Of a stretch of 26,800 nt of DNA, positions 1 through 8,953 are shown one piece after another. Numbering within the stretch: the stretch's first letter is position 1; the number at the start of each line of letters is the position of its first letter. Under the pieces are notes generated by a model. It saw only the letters and a program-made list of their open reading frames with translations. It was not told the DNA's origin and did no database searches. The stretch is from Trichosporon coremiiforme (taxonomy: Eukaryota; Basidiomycota; Tremellomycetes; Trichosporonales; Trichosporonaceae). The translations under genes and the position numbers were made by a program. The DNA lies in assembly GCA_039545355.1 (NCBI GenBank), contig BCJJ01000085.1, forward strand, positions 1-26,800. The letters run 5' to 3'.

Positions 1-76
1 ACGGACAACCTTCAGGAATACGTTTGTATATCCCAGTCATTGGAATCTGAAGCGCTACCAATTACGCCACGGAGTC
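1..76 (-). tRNA. tRNA-Trp (CCA), 3' end cut off by the window edge
   Basis: Read on the minus strand, the gene begins at 76 with acceptor strand GACTCCG, then an A-box-like stretch TGGCGTAATTGG and a D arm closed by GCG/CGC. The anticodon loop is TTCCAA, with anticodon CCA complementary to 41-43. An intron of about 22 nt follows base 37, the usual site in eukaryotic tRNA-Trp. The 3' half of the anticodon arm and the first T-arm bases (GTCCG, then T) are present. The rest of the T arm and the 3' acceptor strand, about 19 nt, lie outside the window. The lower anticodon stem shows one apparent A-C mismatch. The sequence is identical to the copy at the other end. The isotype is secure; the intron boundaries are inferred from the fold. 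Confidence 0.85.
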
Positions 77-118
77 ACCGTGATGTGGTCACGTGAGGGA
101 AGGGAGCAGCTCTCTCAC
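1..118. repeat. Left arm of terminal inverted repeat carrying tRNA-Trp
   Basis: Bases 1-95 match the reverse complement of 26706-26800 without a mismatch. Beyond that the two arms stay similar for about 20 more bases (both contain a CAGCTCTC run) and then diverge. The identical part covers the partial tRNA-Trp plus about 19 bp of 5' flank with a CACGTG box at 90-95. Confidence 0.9.
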
Positions 119-336
119 GAGCGATCTGGCGTTCGCACCTCTTCGCAGAGGGCCCTTCTAGCTCAGCATCATGCATAGTGGAGACTTTGTTCTGTAGTTG
201 TCATGCATAGGTATCGACGTGTTGAGCGGGAAGGTGCAGAAAAGAGTCATGACCGGCGCATTCTAACCCTTGAGCAATACAAAGTGACTCTCCCACGCTC
301 GCCAGTGTCTCCACCCAGCACCTTTGTTTTCGCGTC

Positions 337-2132
337 ATGAGTACCTCCACTCGGTCATCCGCACACCTCACCAGCGAGATGGACCAGGTGAGCTACCATG
401 CGATCTTATTCAGCTGACCCCAGGACGCCTTTCGCTCACTTCTGAGCAAGCCGCGGCAGGGCGGCGAGTCGTCGCGTTCCCGGGGAACACTTGGCGGCGC
501 GCGAAAGGACCGCTTCAACCGTAGCAAGGGCAAAGGACGATCGGCGTTCGAGTACGTATTAGGTGCCCAGCTTTCAAGGCCCCCGCGAGTAGCTGACAGT
601 CAGGAAGGAGAGGCCAAAGGATGAGGCCGAGGCGAAGGAGGCGGTGACCCGGTTCCGTCCCCGGTCGCAGCAGAAGGCTCCCGCCACCGCTGAGCAGGAG
701 TACAAGGACCGCGCTGCGATGCGCCGCCAGGGCGACGGCGGCGAGTACAAGCATGTGAGCAGAACTTCTGGTGTGCAGCTGATATCAGGTTGAGCAGGTT
801 CTGGCAGACTTTGAGCGGCGCAAGGCGGAAGCCGGCACCGATGCCGACAAGGTAGCTAACAATTGCTTGCTCTTAGCTGACATCAGGTCGAGACGCAGCG
901 CGCGTTCCTGGGCGGCGACGCCGAGCACTCTGTGCTCGTGAAGGGTCTCGACTTTGCGCTGCTGGCGAAGCGCAAGGCGGAGCTGGAGCGCGAGAAGGGC
1001 GCCAAGGTTGAGGACGAGCTCGACGCGCTCGGGAGTGCGGCGTTTTCCAAGCCGAAGCCGGTGGTGGAAAAGAAACCCGAGAAGAAGGAAAGCAGCAAGG
1101 TGAGTTGCATGTCGGCGGCATGCAACTGACGCGCAGTTCAAGTCCATCGGCGACAAGGGAAAGGGCAAGGCGGAGGAGCCGAAGCTGAGCCTGGCGGAGC
1201 GCGAGAAGCAGTTCCGCGAGAAGAACCAACGACGCTCGCCCTCCCCGCCGCCAAGGCGGAAGAAGACGCCGTCGCCGCCCCCGAACCCCGAGGAGGAGGA
1301 GGACATCTTCGCTGATGCGGGAGCTTACGACCTGAATGCGGGTCGCGAGAGCGATGACGACGACAGCGACGAGGATGGCGAGGTGGAAGCGGAGCCTGAG
1401 CGTGGGAGGTCCAGGTCGAGGTCGAGGGGCCGTGACTCAAGGTCATGGTCGCGCTCTAGGTCGAGGTCGAGGGATAGGCGGCGGTACGACTCGCGGTCTC
1501 GCTCTCGTTCTTACGATCGCTACGACCGTAGGCAGTACCGTTCGATGCCGCGCTCTCGGTCTCGCTCTCGATCCTACGACGGCGGAGACCGCGGACGTCG
1601 GCGCTATCCGCCCTCTCCCCGGAGGTACGATCGATCCCGCTCCCGCTCCTACAACCGCTACGACCGAGGTGGCAGATACGACGACCGTCGTTACCGCTCC
1701 CATTCACGTACGCCGCCACGGAAGCGTGCGTACTCGCGGTCGCGATCGCGCACTCCCCCGCGCCGGCGCTCGCCCTCGCCGAAACGCCAACGCCAGCGTA
1801 CCCGCTCCCTGTCACCGGCTGCCTTCGACCCGGCCAACCTACACGCGCTCGCGCCGTCAGACAGCGAGTCCGACGACGACGGGCCAGTCACACGTCTCCG
1901 GCCGCTCGAGGGCGGATCAATCAGTGCGCGCGACCTGCTGGCCATGGACCAGGCAGGCGCGGCAGCCGACCAACGCGCCATCCGCAAGTACAAGATGCGC
2001 GCGGCACAGGGGCTCGGCGCGCAGGAGGGCTTCGACATGTCGCTGCTGCACGACAAGAAGAACGATGGCCACAGGCTGAACCGCGAGTATCAGGCTGTCA
2101 TGAACCAGATGAAGAAGGGAGAGAAGAAGTAG
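337..2132 (+). CDS. RED/IK-like spliceosomal protein with C-terminal RS domain
   Basis: Six exons: 337-387, 424-551, 604-754, 789-851, 887-1099 and 1137-2132, encoding 533 aa. The introns are 36, 52, 34, 35 and 37 bp, all GT...AG with CTGAC- or CTGAT-type branch points. I recognise it from the RED-like N-terminal domain: an LTSEMDQDAFRSLLSKPR-type N terminus, YKDRAAMRR near residue 93, and the block FLGGDAEHSVLVKGLDFALL at 138-157, the most conserved part of RED/IK (Smu2). RED works with SMU1 in the spliceosomal B complex, so a nuclear splicing role is expected. An acidic stretch (about 253-290) leads into an RS domain (about 293-429) rich in RSRSRS and SPSP, with a final helical tail ending MKKGEKK. 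Animal RED proteins carry R-E/R-D repeats instead of RS. The start is the ATG giving the RED N-terminal motif. The exon joins are my reading; the family assignment is fairly secure. Confidence 0.85.
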
Positions 2133-2388
2133 AGCACCTATGCAACTTTGTTCGTTCCTGTACTCCACCCGTTTCTCGTAGCAAAGTCGCAGATGCAGCA
2201 CTGGACCTCTCAAACTGACAGCTGGGGACCAGGCCCAGACCGAGGGGCGCAGGAGGGGCGCATGGACGCACAGACACAGGTGAGACAACTCCAGGGGAGC
2301 CCCACGTGAGTGGCACTTTTGGTGGACTAAACTACAAGTGGCATGAAAACTACTGACAATATCTCACGGAACCTCTACTCTTCTACAC

Positions 2389-4202
2389 TCAGTACTTCGT
2401 TCCAAGGCCTCCCATAGCGATGAGCTTCTTCACCATGTACTCATCGATACCGTGCTTTGAGCCCTCAACTCCTTGCCCGCTCATGTCAATGCCGCCGAAG
2501 GGGATGGTGGCCTGCGAGAGGACGCCGGAGTTGGCGCAGACCATGCCGGCCTTGAGCGCCTCAGCGACACGCCAGACACGGCCGATGTCGCGCGAGTAGA
2601 AGTAGCCAGCAAGGCCGTACTCGGTGTCGTTGGCGAGCTTGATGACCTCCTCCTCAGAAGAGAACTTGAAGCAGGGAGCGAGGGGGCCGAAGGTCTCGTC
2701 CTTGCTGACGAGGGCAGAGACGGGGACGTCGACGAGGACAGTGGGCTCGAAGAAGTTGCCCTTGCCAGGCTTGCCACCGACGAGGACCTTGGCGCCCTTG
2801 GAGACGGCGTCCTCGACGTGCTCCTTAACCTTGGCGACGGCGCGCTCGTGGATGAGGGGACCGTGGGTGACACCCTTGTCCATGCCGTTGCCGACAACGA
2901 AGGCACGGACGGCGTCGGCGAGCTTGGTGGTGAACTCGTCGTAGACCTTCTCGTGGACGTAGAGACGGTTGGCGCAGACGCAGGTCTGGCCAGAAGAGCG
3001 GAACTTGGCAATGACGGCGCCCTTGACAGCGTCGTCAATGTCGGCATCCTCGAAGACAATGAAGGGGGCGTTGCCGCCGAGCTCCATGGACATCTTCTTC
3101 AGGGTCGAGGCGGACTGGGCAGCGAGCTGCTGGCCGACACCGGTCGAGCCGGTGAAGGAGATCTTCTTGATGACGGGGTGCTCGCAGAGGATCTTGGCGC
3201 ACATGCGAGAGTTGCGCGAGGAGATGACGTTGATGACACCAGCGGGGACACCGGCCTCCTCGGCGATCTCCATGAGAGCGAAGGCGGAGAGGGGGGTGTC
3301 AGAGGGAGCCTTGACGACACAGGTGCATCCGGCGGCGAGAGCGGGGCCGACCTTGCGGGTAATCACTGGATGTCAGCAACTACTCTTCGGAACACCTTGC
3401 CATCGTAGACACCAAATGATCCCCGAGTGAGAGAGCGTCGACCGACACTCCCCTCGAGCACCAACTGGCCCTCAGCCACCAGGACCCCCAGTAGATAGCC
3501 AGTGCACCACTTGGCGAGCTGGCTGGCACCTCCATAGGCGGACCTACCCGCCCCTAGGCAGCTCTGGCGCCCGGAAGCTGTCTTACATTCCAGCAAGAAA
3601 CCCGGCTAATGCTCCGGGCGGCCGATGCCGCCATCAGAGCTAGCCGGCGCTCCACCTTCGGATAAGATTACTCACTGGCAGAGGGGAAGTTCCAGGGGGT
3701 AATGATACCGACGACACCGATGGGCTGGCGGATGACGATGTTGCGCAGACCGGGGATGGTCGAGGGGATGACGTCGCCGTCGGTGCGCATGGCCTCAGCG
3801 GCGAACCACTCCATGAAGGAGGCCGAGTACTTGTGCTCGGTAACGGCGTCAGCGAGGGGCTTGCCGTTCTCGAGGGTGATGAGCTTGGCGAGCTCGTCGG
3901 TGCGCTCCATCATGAGCTGGTAGAACTTCATAATGATGTCGGAACGAGCCTGTTCGTTAGCGATGCAGATCGCCAGAATCGCGGCGGGGAGAGCTCACCT
4001 TGGGGGGAGTGTTGGACCAGGCGGGGAAGGCGTCCTCAGCAGCCTTGACCGCGCCGAGGACCTCCTCCTCAGTCATGTCGGGGACATCGGCGATGTGCTC
4101 GCCGTTGGCGGGGTTGGTGACGGCGAAGGTCTTGCCGGATTCGGACGAGACCCACTTGCCGTTGACGTAGCACTGGTTCTTGTACTGGGTAGCGACGGTC
4201 AT
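2389..4202 (-). CDS. Succinate-semialdehyde dehydrogenase [NAD(P)+]
   Basis: Three exons on the minus strand: 4202-3999, 3949-3676 and 3365-2389, encoding 484 aa. It oxidises succinate semialdehyde to succinate, the last step of the GABA shunt (yeast UGA2 / bacterial gabD type). Visible motifs are [20 protein letters not shown], the cofactor lysine in VVKAPSD (K178), the nucleotide loop FTGSTGVG (230-237), the general-base glutamate in MELGGNAPF (E254) and the nucleophile in SSGQTCVCANR (C288). C288 and C290 form the Cys-x-Cys pair that acts as a redox switch in human SSADH. The N terminus starts directly with the ALDH fold (YVNGKW) and has no presequence, suggesting a cytosolic enzyme. The first intron is 49 bp; the second is 310 bp, far longer than any other here. 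It converges on the RED-like gene, 256 bp away. Confidence 0.94.
3366..3675 (-). other. Unusually long, structured intron of the SSADH gene
   Basis: This 310-bp intron starts GTGAGT and ends GCTGACATCCAG. It splits the codon for the methionine in PSAMITRK, a junction that is contiguous in the family, so it hides no extra exon. Near its 5' end lie three stem-loops in a row: arms GAGC/GCTC (3637-3652), a perfect GGCGGC-CGAT-GCCGCC (3617-3632) and CCCGG/CCGGG (3601-3618), the last two overlapping by 2 bases. The other confident introns in this window are 34-80 bp. It could host a small RNA, but I found no clear snoRNA boxes. Confidence 0.8.
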
Positions 4203-4252
4203 TTTTGAGAAGGATATGGGGAGAGGAGGAGCGAGTCGGTGGGCGTCTGGCG

Positions 4253-4258
4253 CTTATA
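4253..4258 (-). promoter_or_regulatory. Probable TATA box of the SSADH gene
   Basis: TATAAG on the minus strand about 50 bp upstream of the SSADH start, followed by a pyrimidine-rich leader. Assigned by position and motif only. Confidence 0.45.
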
Positions 4259-4412
4259 ACGGAGCGGCGCGAATGGACGGTGGGGGGGTTAAGTCGCCTG
4301 CTAGCCGGTGGGGAACGAGGGGGCACGAGAGGGAACGACCAGTACGAGGCCTGGGTTGGCGTTGATAACCGACGGGTGCGGGAGCAGAGTCCACACCCAG
4401 ATCCGACTGCAT

Positions 4413-4508
4413 ATCTGACCTTTCTGCCCGCGGCTGCCCGCCCATCGCAGGGTTATCTGACCTTTTCGCGGCTCATTTGAAATGCCGCGCCAGTACATCT
4501 GACCTTTT
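4413..4508. repeat. Three ATCTGACCTTT boxes at exact 42-bp spacing
   Basis: ATCTGACCTTT occurs at 4413, 4455 and 4497 in the same orientation, 210-300 bp upstream of the SSADH start. The second and third copies share one more T. The intervening sequences are not clearly alike, so this is not a simple tandem duplication. The 42-bp spacing equals four helical turns, as expected for factors bound on one face of the DNA. The binding factor is unknown. Confidence 0.55.
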
Positions 4509-5682
4509 GGACGCCGTGTTGTTTTCGCTCCCCACCCCGCAAACAACGAATGAGCACGCATTAGGAGTCTTAAAAAAAGATACACGGACTCGACTGTGCG
4601 CTTGCTACCTTCATGCGCAATCTTGCAAGAGACAAAGAAGAAAAGAAGCATGCAGAAAAGGTCAGCAGGAAGCTGGGTCGCCCGCGACCTCGGCCCAGGA
4701 CACGTGGTGATGTAATCAGCCAGAACCCTGCAAGCCAACCAGCATGAAAGCCTGCCAATCTCGTCTACCTCGCTACGATGTCCCGATCCGGGCGGACAAC
4801 GCCGGCGCACAGGCGTGAGGGACGCTGTCGGCCTCGGCGCTTAAACCAGCCAACACGTGACCACGCTCGAGTTGGGTCCGCGATATCCAGAACGCTGTGC
4901 TTGTTCCAGCTCGATGCATAAGTGCTGGAAGAGGCAGGCTCCAGCGCAGATTGACCGGAAAGCCGGATTTAGAGGGGTCAGATATCAGAGAGCCTGATAA
5001 CGGATGAGGTCATCAAATCTGGTGGATCTGCAAACAAGACAGGTGCCGGCCGCTCTAGTGACTGCATTCCGCTGGCCGACATCGCAGCTGCGCGATGCGA
5101 GTAATTGGCAGTACTGTTCGCAGTTCAGCGGGTACTGGGCTGTCCGCGTGCATCCCGTGGGAGCGGGAAGGGGCGGGTGGTAGGGTAGCCTGTCGCAGCC
5201 GGGCTCGCGTGGAAGCTGACTGCGGCTGTGGAGCGTTCTGCTGCATCTTAGCTCTGACTCGCCCCTCAGTAGCAGTACTGCGCGGCTTAATACGATCTCC
5301 AGGGCAGCCGTGTCTGTGGAGGGAAGGTGCGTGCGGTGGTGCTCAGTGCCGATCCCTTGGCCGCCGGAGCGTCGCGAGTGGCAAGTCAAGCAGCGTATGG
5401 CTGCTCCATGTCGCTGCACGTCTGTGGTCTCTTGGTTCGCCCTCCTGAGCCTCTCAGATGTGCCTTCCTTCGCGTTCGTGGCGGAGAATAGCTGCGGTGA
5501 CAAAGTGCCAACTTCACTCGGCCGTGGCGGTGTGGCAGACGCGACGAAGACGTGCCGCCCAGACATCCTAAGCATTGGAATCTGCCCGAATTTGTCCGTA
5601 TTCATATCTATGATGGTATCGGCACGTTTGGGGCTGAAGACAGGCTGCTCAGCTTGCTGGGTAGCGGAGGTTGCACTTGGAG

Positions 5683-5863
5683 ATGCCCGTGGACGACATG
5701 GTAAGTGAGGCTTTCTGCCGTCTGTTGACGTTAGAAGTGCACCACCTCGCAGTGTAACCGCTGCTGCGTCATGAAGCGAGATTACGCAGGGTTCACAGTC
5801 TACAATCACTCAGCAGTCGCACAAGCATGCATATGCACGGGTGCACGGGGTATCACGCGTTAA
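5683..5863 (+). CDS. Candidate small spliced Cys-rich ORF, hypothetical
   Basis: ATG at 5683 opens a six-codon exon (5683-5700), followed by a 34-bp intron, GTAAGT...TTGACGTTAG (5701-5734). A 43-codon exon ends at TAA 5861-5863. The 48-residue product has six cysteines (8, 13, 16, 17, 38, 40), including CNRCC, and no signal peptide. The intron length and donor match those of the confident genes here, which is the main support. No homologue is recognised, the first exon is tiny, and a chance arrangement in GC-rich intergenic DNA is quite possible. Confidence 0.2.
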
Positions 5864-6066
5864 AGGCCCAAGACGTCGCCACCTGAACGCACGCTAACTC
5901 ATCACGTGACCGGGTGGCAAAGGGATTACAAGATCATGACGAGATTGATTTACTTCCGACCCCGACATTATAACGCGTCCATGTCTAGTCTGTGCGCAGG
6001 TGGAGCGGCTGTTGGGAGTTCCCACAGCCCAACCCACTCCCACAGACGCGAAGAGACGACCACACG

Positions 6067-6891
6067 ATGCCCGCGACGAAGACGTACATGATCAGCGACG
6101 ACCCGGACGTCGAGTTCAGGTGGTCGTGCAACCAGATCCGCGGCAAGCTGCGCAAGTACATTGAGAACGGCGGCGCCAAGACGACGGAGATGCAGCGCGA
6201 GCTCGGCGTCAACTCCAACTCCTGGGGCCGCTTCATGCGGTACACTGGCTCGATGCAGGGCTGCGACGGCGGCGTGTACGAGGCTGCGACGCGCTTCTTC
6301 CTCGACATGGAGCGGCGTGGCGAGAAGATGCCCAAGCCCAAGACCGCTGCGGCGGGCAAGGAGAACGCGCCGCCTGCTGGTTCCGCTGCGGCCGGCATGG
6401 CCGCCGAAGCTGGCAAGCCCGCAAGGAAGGGCAAGGCCAAGGCGCCGAAGCCTACCACGGCGACGGCGGACGTGACCGGCGTCAAGCTCGAGGGCGAGGA
6501 GAACGACAGCGTGCCTGTGCTGGACAGTTGTGACGTCGTTCGCCGCAAGATCGAAGTACACCTGAAGCTCGAGGGCGTGACGCGCGCAGCCTTCCTGCGT
6601 GACCTCGGAGCGCAGTTCAGCGAGAAGATCAACATCCAGAGCAAGCAGCTGAACGACTTCCTGGCCAAGCGCGGCCCGACGGCAGGCAACACGTCCCGCG
6701 TCTACTACGCCGGGTACGTGTTCTTCGAGAAGCGGCGCGTCGCCCTCGGCCAGCCCAAGTCCTCCCACCGCCTCGGCATGGAGAAGAGCTACCCCAAGGG
6801 CGCTGACACAAGCCGCCTCAGGACACACGTCTGGTGCAGGGCCGATGACATCCTCTACGAGGATGAGTTCGGCAACTTGCACCACGTCTGA
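6067..6891 (+). CDS. Protein with two DUF7726-like domains, function unknown
   Basis: Single exon, 274 aa, starting at an ATG in CACACGATGCCC. It has two related modules of about 70-80 residues. The first (about 18-85) runs from WSCNQIRGKLRKYIENG through ELGVNSNSWGRFM to VYEAATRFFLDMERRG. The second (about 153-228) runs from SCDVVRRKIEVHLKLEG through KQLNDFLAKRG to VYYAGYVFFEKRR. The order (SCD/N-x-x-R-x-K-I, helix-turn-helix-like LG.....F, then Y..A..FF..R) fits my memory of the fungal DUF7726 family, whose role is unknown to me. The linker (90-140) is Ala/Lys/Pro-rich, with a basic patch ARKGKAKAPK and a KEN tripeptide at 98-100 that could be a degron. The HTH-like look and basic linker suggest a nuclear role, which is inference. 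Confidence 0.8.
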   Translation: MPATKTYMISDDPDVEFRWSCNQIRGKLRKYIENGGAKTTEMQRELGVNSNSWGRFMRYTGSMQGCDGGVYEAATRFFLDMERRGEKMPKPKTAAAGKENAPPAGSAAAGMAAEAGKPARKGKAKAPKPTTATADVTGVKLEGEENDSVPVLDSCDVVRRKIEVHLKLEGVTRAAFLRDLGAQFSEKINIQSKQLNDFLAKRGPTAGNTSRVYYAGYVFFEKRRVALGQPKSSHRLGMEKSYPKGADTSRLRTHVWCRADDILYEDEFGNLHHV

Positions 6892-7327
6892 ACACTTCAA
6901 GCGTCAGCCGCGCAAGTCCGACTTGCAAATACAAGTGCAGAGTCCAGGCTTGAGGAGATCTTCGGCCGGCGTTCGCCGACTGGCCGTCCTCGACGCCACC
7001 AGCCCACAGGGTCGAGGACCTTTGGGCGGACCCACACCTCGCTTGCTCGCGTTGCTCGTACCCCCGTCCGCGAGTCGTCGCGTAGCCGTCCGCAGCGCAC
7101 TCAAAGGCTTCCTAATCTTCGTGAAATGGCATCAACTACGGCAGGTGGTATTGAAGTCTATGAACAGGGGGAAGGGGATTGATCGTTTGTTCGTTCGTCG
7201 TACATGCAGGAGATGAATGCGGGGAGCAGATTGTCCGTGGTGATTGTGCAGGGTGATGAACAGGGTCAAGAGACAGGGTGATTGGGGAAAAGGGGGATGT
7301 GCTATTGTCCTTATAGAAACATGGGGC
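6892..7327. other. Convergent intergenic region
   Basis: These 436 bp lie between the stop codons of the DUF7726-like gene and the transporter. They presumably hold both 3' UTRs. I see no RNA gene or convincing ORF. Confidence 0.6.
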
Positions 7328-8953
7328 CTATCCGGGGAACGCAATGGTGATCAGTCCTCCAGCACCGGTCATAACAGTAGTGAAGATGATGAGCACTCCG
7401 TAGTTGGTGCTGCCGTACGCGCCGGGCGCGCCAGCAATGGGGCTGTAGCTGAGGAGGGCGGTCGAGATGGGGCCGGACGTGAAGCTCGCAATGCCCTTGA
7501 GCGTCATGAACGCCGAAAACGCGACGACAGTGGTGGACGGGTCGTTCTGCGCGATCGTGGTGATCATCGCGCCCCACATGCCCGCCAGACTCGCGGCAGT
7601 AAGACCCCACATGACGGCGAACGCGAGGAGGAACTTCTCATCGTCACCGAATCCCCAGAGCGTCGCCGTGCTGATCGCCGCGATGAGGCAGGACACGGAG
7701 ACTGCGATGCGGCACGGGACGCGGTCTGACACCCACCCCGAGAGGCAGTTGCCGAACGCCGTGACACCGTTCACGATCGCGACGAGCGCGGGACCATCCG
7801 GGCTCTTCGCGCCTACGAGCGTCGCGAAGGATGTGATCCAGAGCAGGGGCACAAAGTTCGCGAGCGAGTGCACCATCATGAACGCGAAGCCGACCCAGGT
7901 CGCGCGGCGGCGGAGGAAGCTCCAGTCAACGGGAGGCCGGGTACGCTTACGGCGTCCGCCGGTGACGTAGGTCGGGAGCGGCACGCGGCGCTTCGTGAAG
8001 CAAAGGCACGTCGAGATTAGGATGAGGTAGGCGATGGCGAGCGACACCATGGTCGTGCGGTAGCCGAACGCCTTCAGCAGCGCCGTGACCACGATCGGGA
8101 ACACGCATCCACCCAGACCGGTGCCAGCGTACATGATGCCGGTGGCCATGCCGCGGCGCGCCTTCCACCACTCAAACAAGTTCGTCGCGCAGGGGAGGTA
8201 CACGCTGCCGCTCATCGGGAACATGATGCCGAAGGTGAGGATGAGTTGCCACGGCTGCGTCACAAACGCGCTCGCAAGCAGACCGGCGGTCGAAACGAAG
8301 AGTCCGGCGAACTGGAGCTCCCGCTCTAACCACGGGAACGCGGTGAAGAGCGGGCCCATGAACACGCCGCAGAAGTAGAGCAGACCGGTGGGCAGCGTGG
8401 AGGCAAGCGTCAACACGCCGGCGGCAGAGGGGTCGGGGAACAGCTCGGACAGCCAGTACTCGTGCAGTACGCCGACGGAGAAGGGAAGGCCCCAGACGGT
8501 CGCCTCGATCAGCGTCACGGCGACGAGGTACATGATCGCGGCTCGGCCGCGGTCGATCGGCGGCAGAGTTGCGGCCTCATTGGAGAGCTCGGCGCTAGTG
8601 AGGTCCGCAGTGGAGTTGTGCGCAGTAGGCGAGGGCGGCGTGCTGGCGCCGCTCTCTACGTCGGTCGGGTAGAACTCGGTCTCTCCAGGTGTTGGCGGCA
8701 GGCTCGGTCCCGGGACGGCCTCTTTGTACGAAAGATAGTCGACGGGTGCTGGCGGAATAGGCTCCACCTTCTCATTGTCCTCTGGCGGGGTGACGGGCGG
8801 TGTGTCGAGGGGGGTGAACCCGCCAAAGGCAGAGCTAAAGGGAGCTAGCTGGGGACGGTCGAGGGCGGTACGGCTCGGACGGCGCGCGGCGGTCGAAACA
8901 CGGGAGAGTTCATAGCTGGAGGCGGTGGACGCAGCGGCCTCATCGTGGTCCAT
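7328..8953 (-). CDS. MFS transporter, monocarboxylate-transporter (SLC16-like) type
   Basis: Single exon, 541 aa, from ATG 8953 (good context, ACAATGG) to TAG 7328-7330. A cytosolic, Pro/Ser/Thr-rich N terminus of about 136 residues precedes a membrane domain with many hydrophobic segments, starting near AAIMYLVAVTLIEATVWGL (about 138-156). MCT/MFS landmarks are the ARRGMATGIMYAGTGLGG segment at the TM4-TM5 region and the loop GWVSDRVPCRIAV, which corresponds to the MFS G-x-x-x-D-R signature between the two halves. The family moves small carboxylates or related solutes, probably at the plasma membrane. The substrate cannot be read from sequence. The C terminus ends a few residues after the last membrane segment (ITIAFPG), so there is almost no tail. 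The upstream in-frame extension has no ATG. Confidence 0.88.
   Translation of the reverse strand: MDHDEAAASTASSYELSRVSTAARRPSRTALDRPQLAPFSSAFGGFTPLDTPPVTPPEDNEKVEPIPPAPVDYLSYKEAVPGPSLPPTPGETEFYPTDVESGASTPPSPTAHNSTADLTSAELSNEAATLPPIDRGRAAIMYLVAVTLIEATVWGLPFSVGVLHEYWLSELFPDPSAAGVLTLASTLPTGLLYFCGVFMGPLFTAFPWLERELQFAGLFVSTAGLLASAFVTQPWQLILTFGIMFPMSGSVYLPCATNLFEWWKARRGMATGIMYAGTGLGGCVFPIVVTALLKAFGYRTTMVSLAIAYLILISTCLCFTKRRVPLPTYVTGGRRKRTRPPVDWSFLRRRATWVGFAFMMVHSLANFVPLLWITSFATLVGAKSPDGPALVAIVNGVTAFGNCLSGWVSDRVPCRIAVSVSCLIAAISTATLWGFGDDEKFLLAFAVMWGLTAASLAGMWGAMITTIAQNDPSTTVVAFSAFMTLKGIASFTSGPISTALLSYSPIAGAPGAYGSTNYGVLIIFTTVMTGAGGLITIAFPG

Larger units (their letters stand above)
4203..6066. other. 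Divergent intergenic region, SSADH / DUF7726 gene
   Basis: This is the shared upstream region of two divergently transcribed genes. It contains the SSADH TATA box, the 42-bp-spaced boxes and three CACGTG E-boxes (4701, 4854, 5903). It also holds a minus-strand open frame (4985-5809) with unremarkable codon use that I do not accept as a gene, and a small spliced Cys-rich candidate on the plus strand at 5683-5863. Confidence 0.6.

Noticed and set aside
2473..3408. 311-codon plus-strand ORF opposite SSADH
   Set aside because: It is the antisense shadow of a clearly coding dehydrogenase exon with strong third-position bias, and its product is low-complexity (Gly/Asp/Leu/Val-rich).
4985..5809. 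274-codon minus-strand ORF between SSADH and the DUF7726 gene
   Set aside because: No motif, flat codon use unlike the neighbours, and overlapping long frames on the other strand. An ORF of this length is not surprising by chance in a 26.8-kb GC-rich window.
5968..6900. 310-codon minus-strand ORF opposite the DUF7726-like gene
   Set aside because: Antisense shadow; the plus strand carries the repeated domain pattern.
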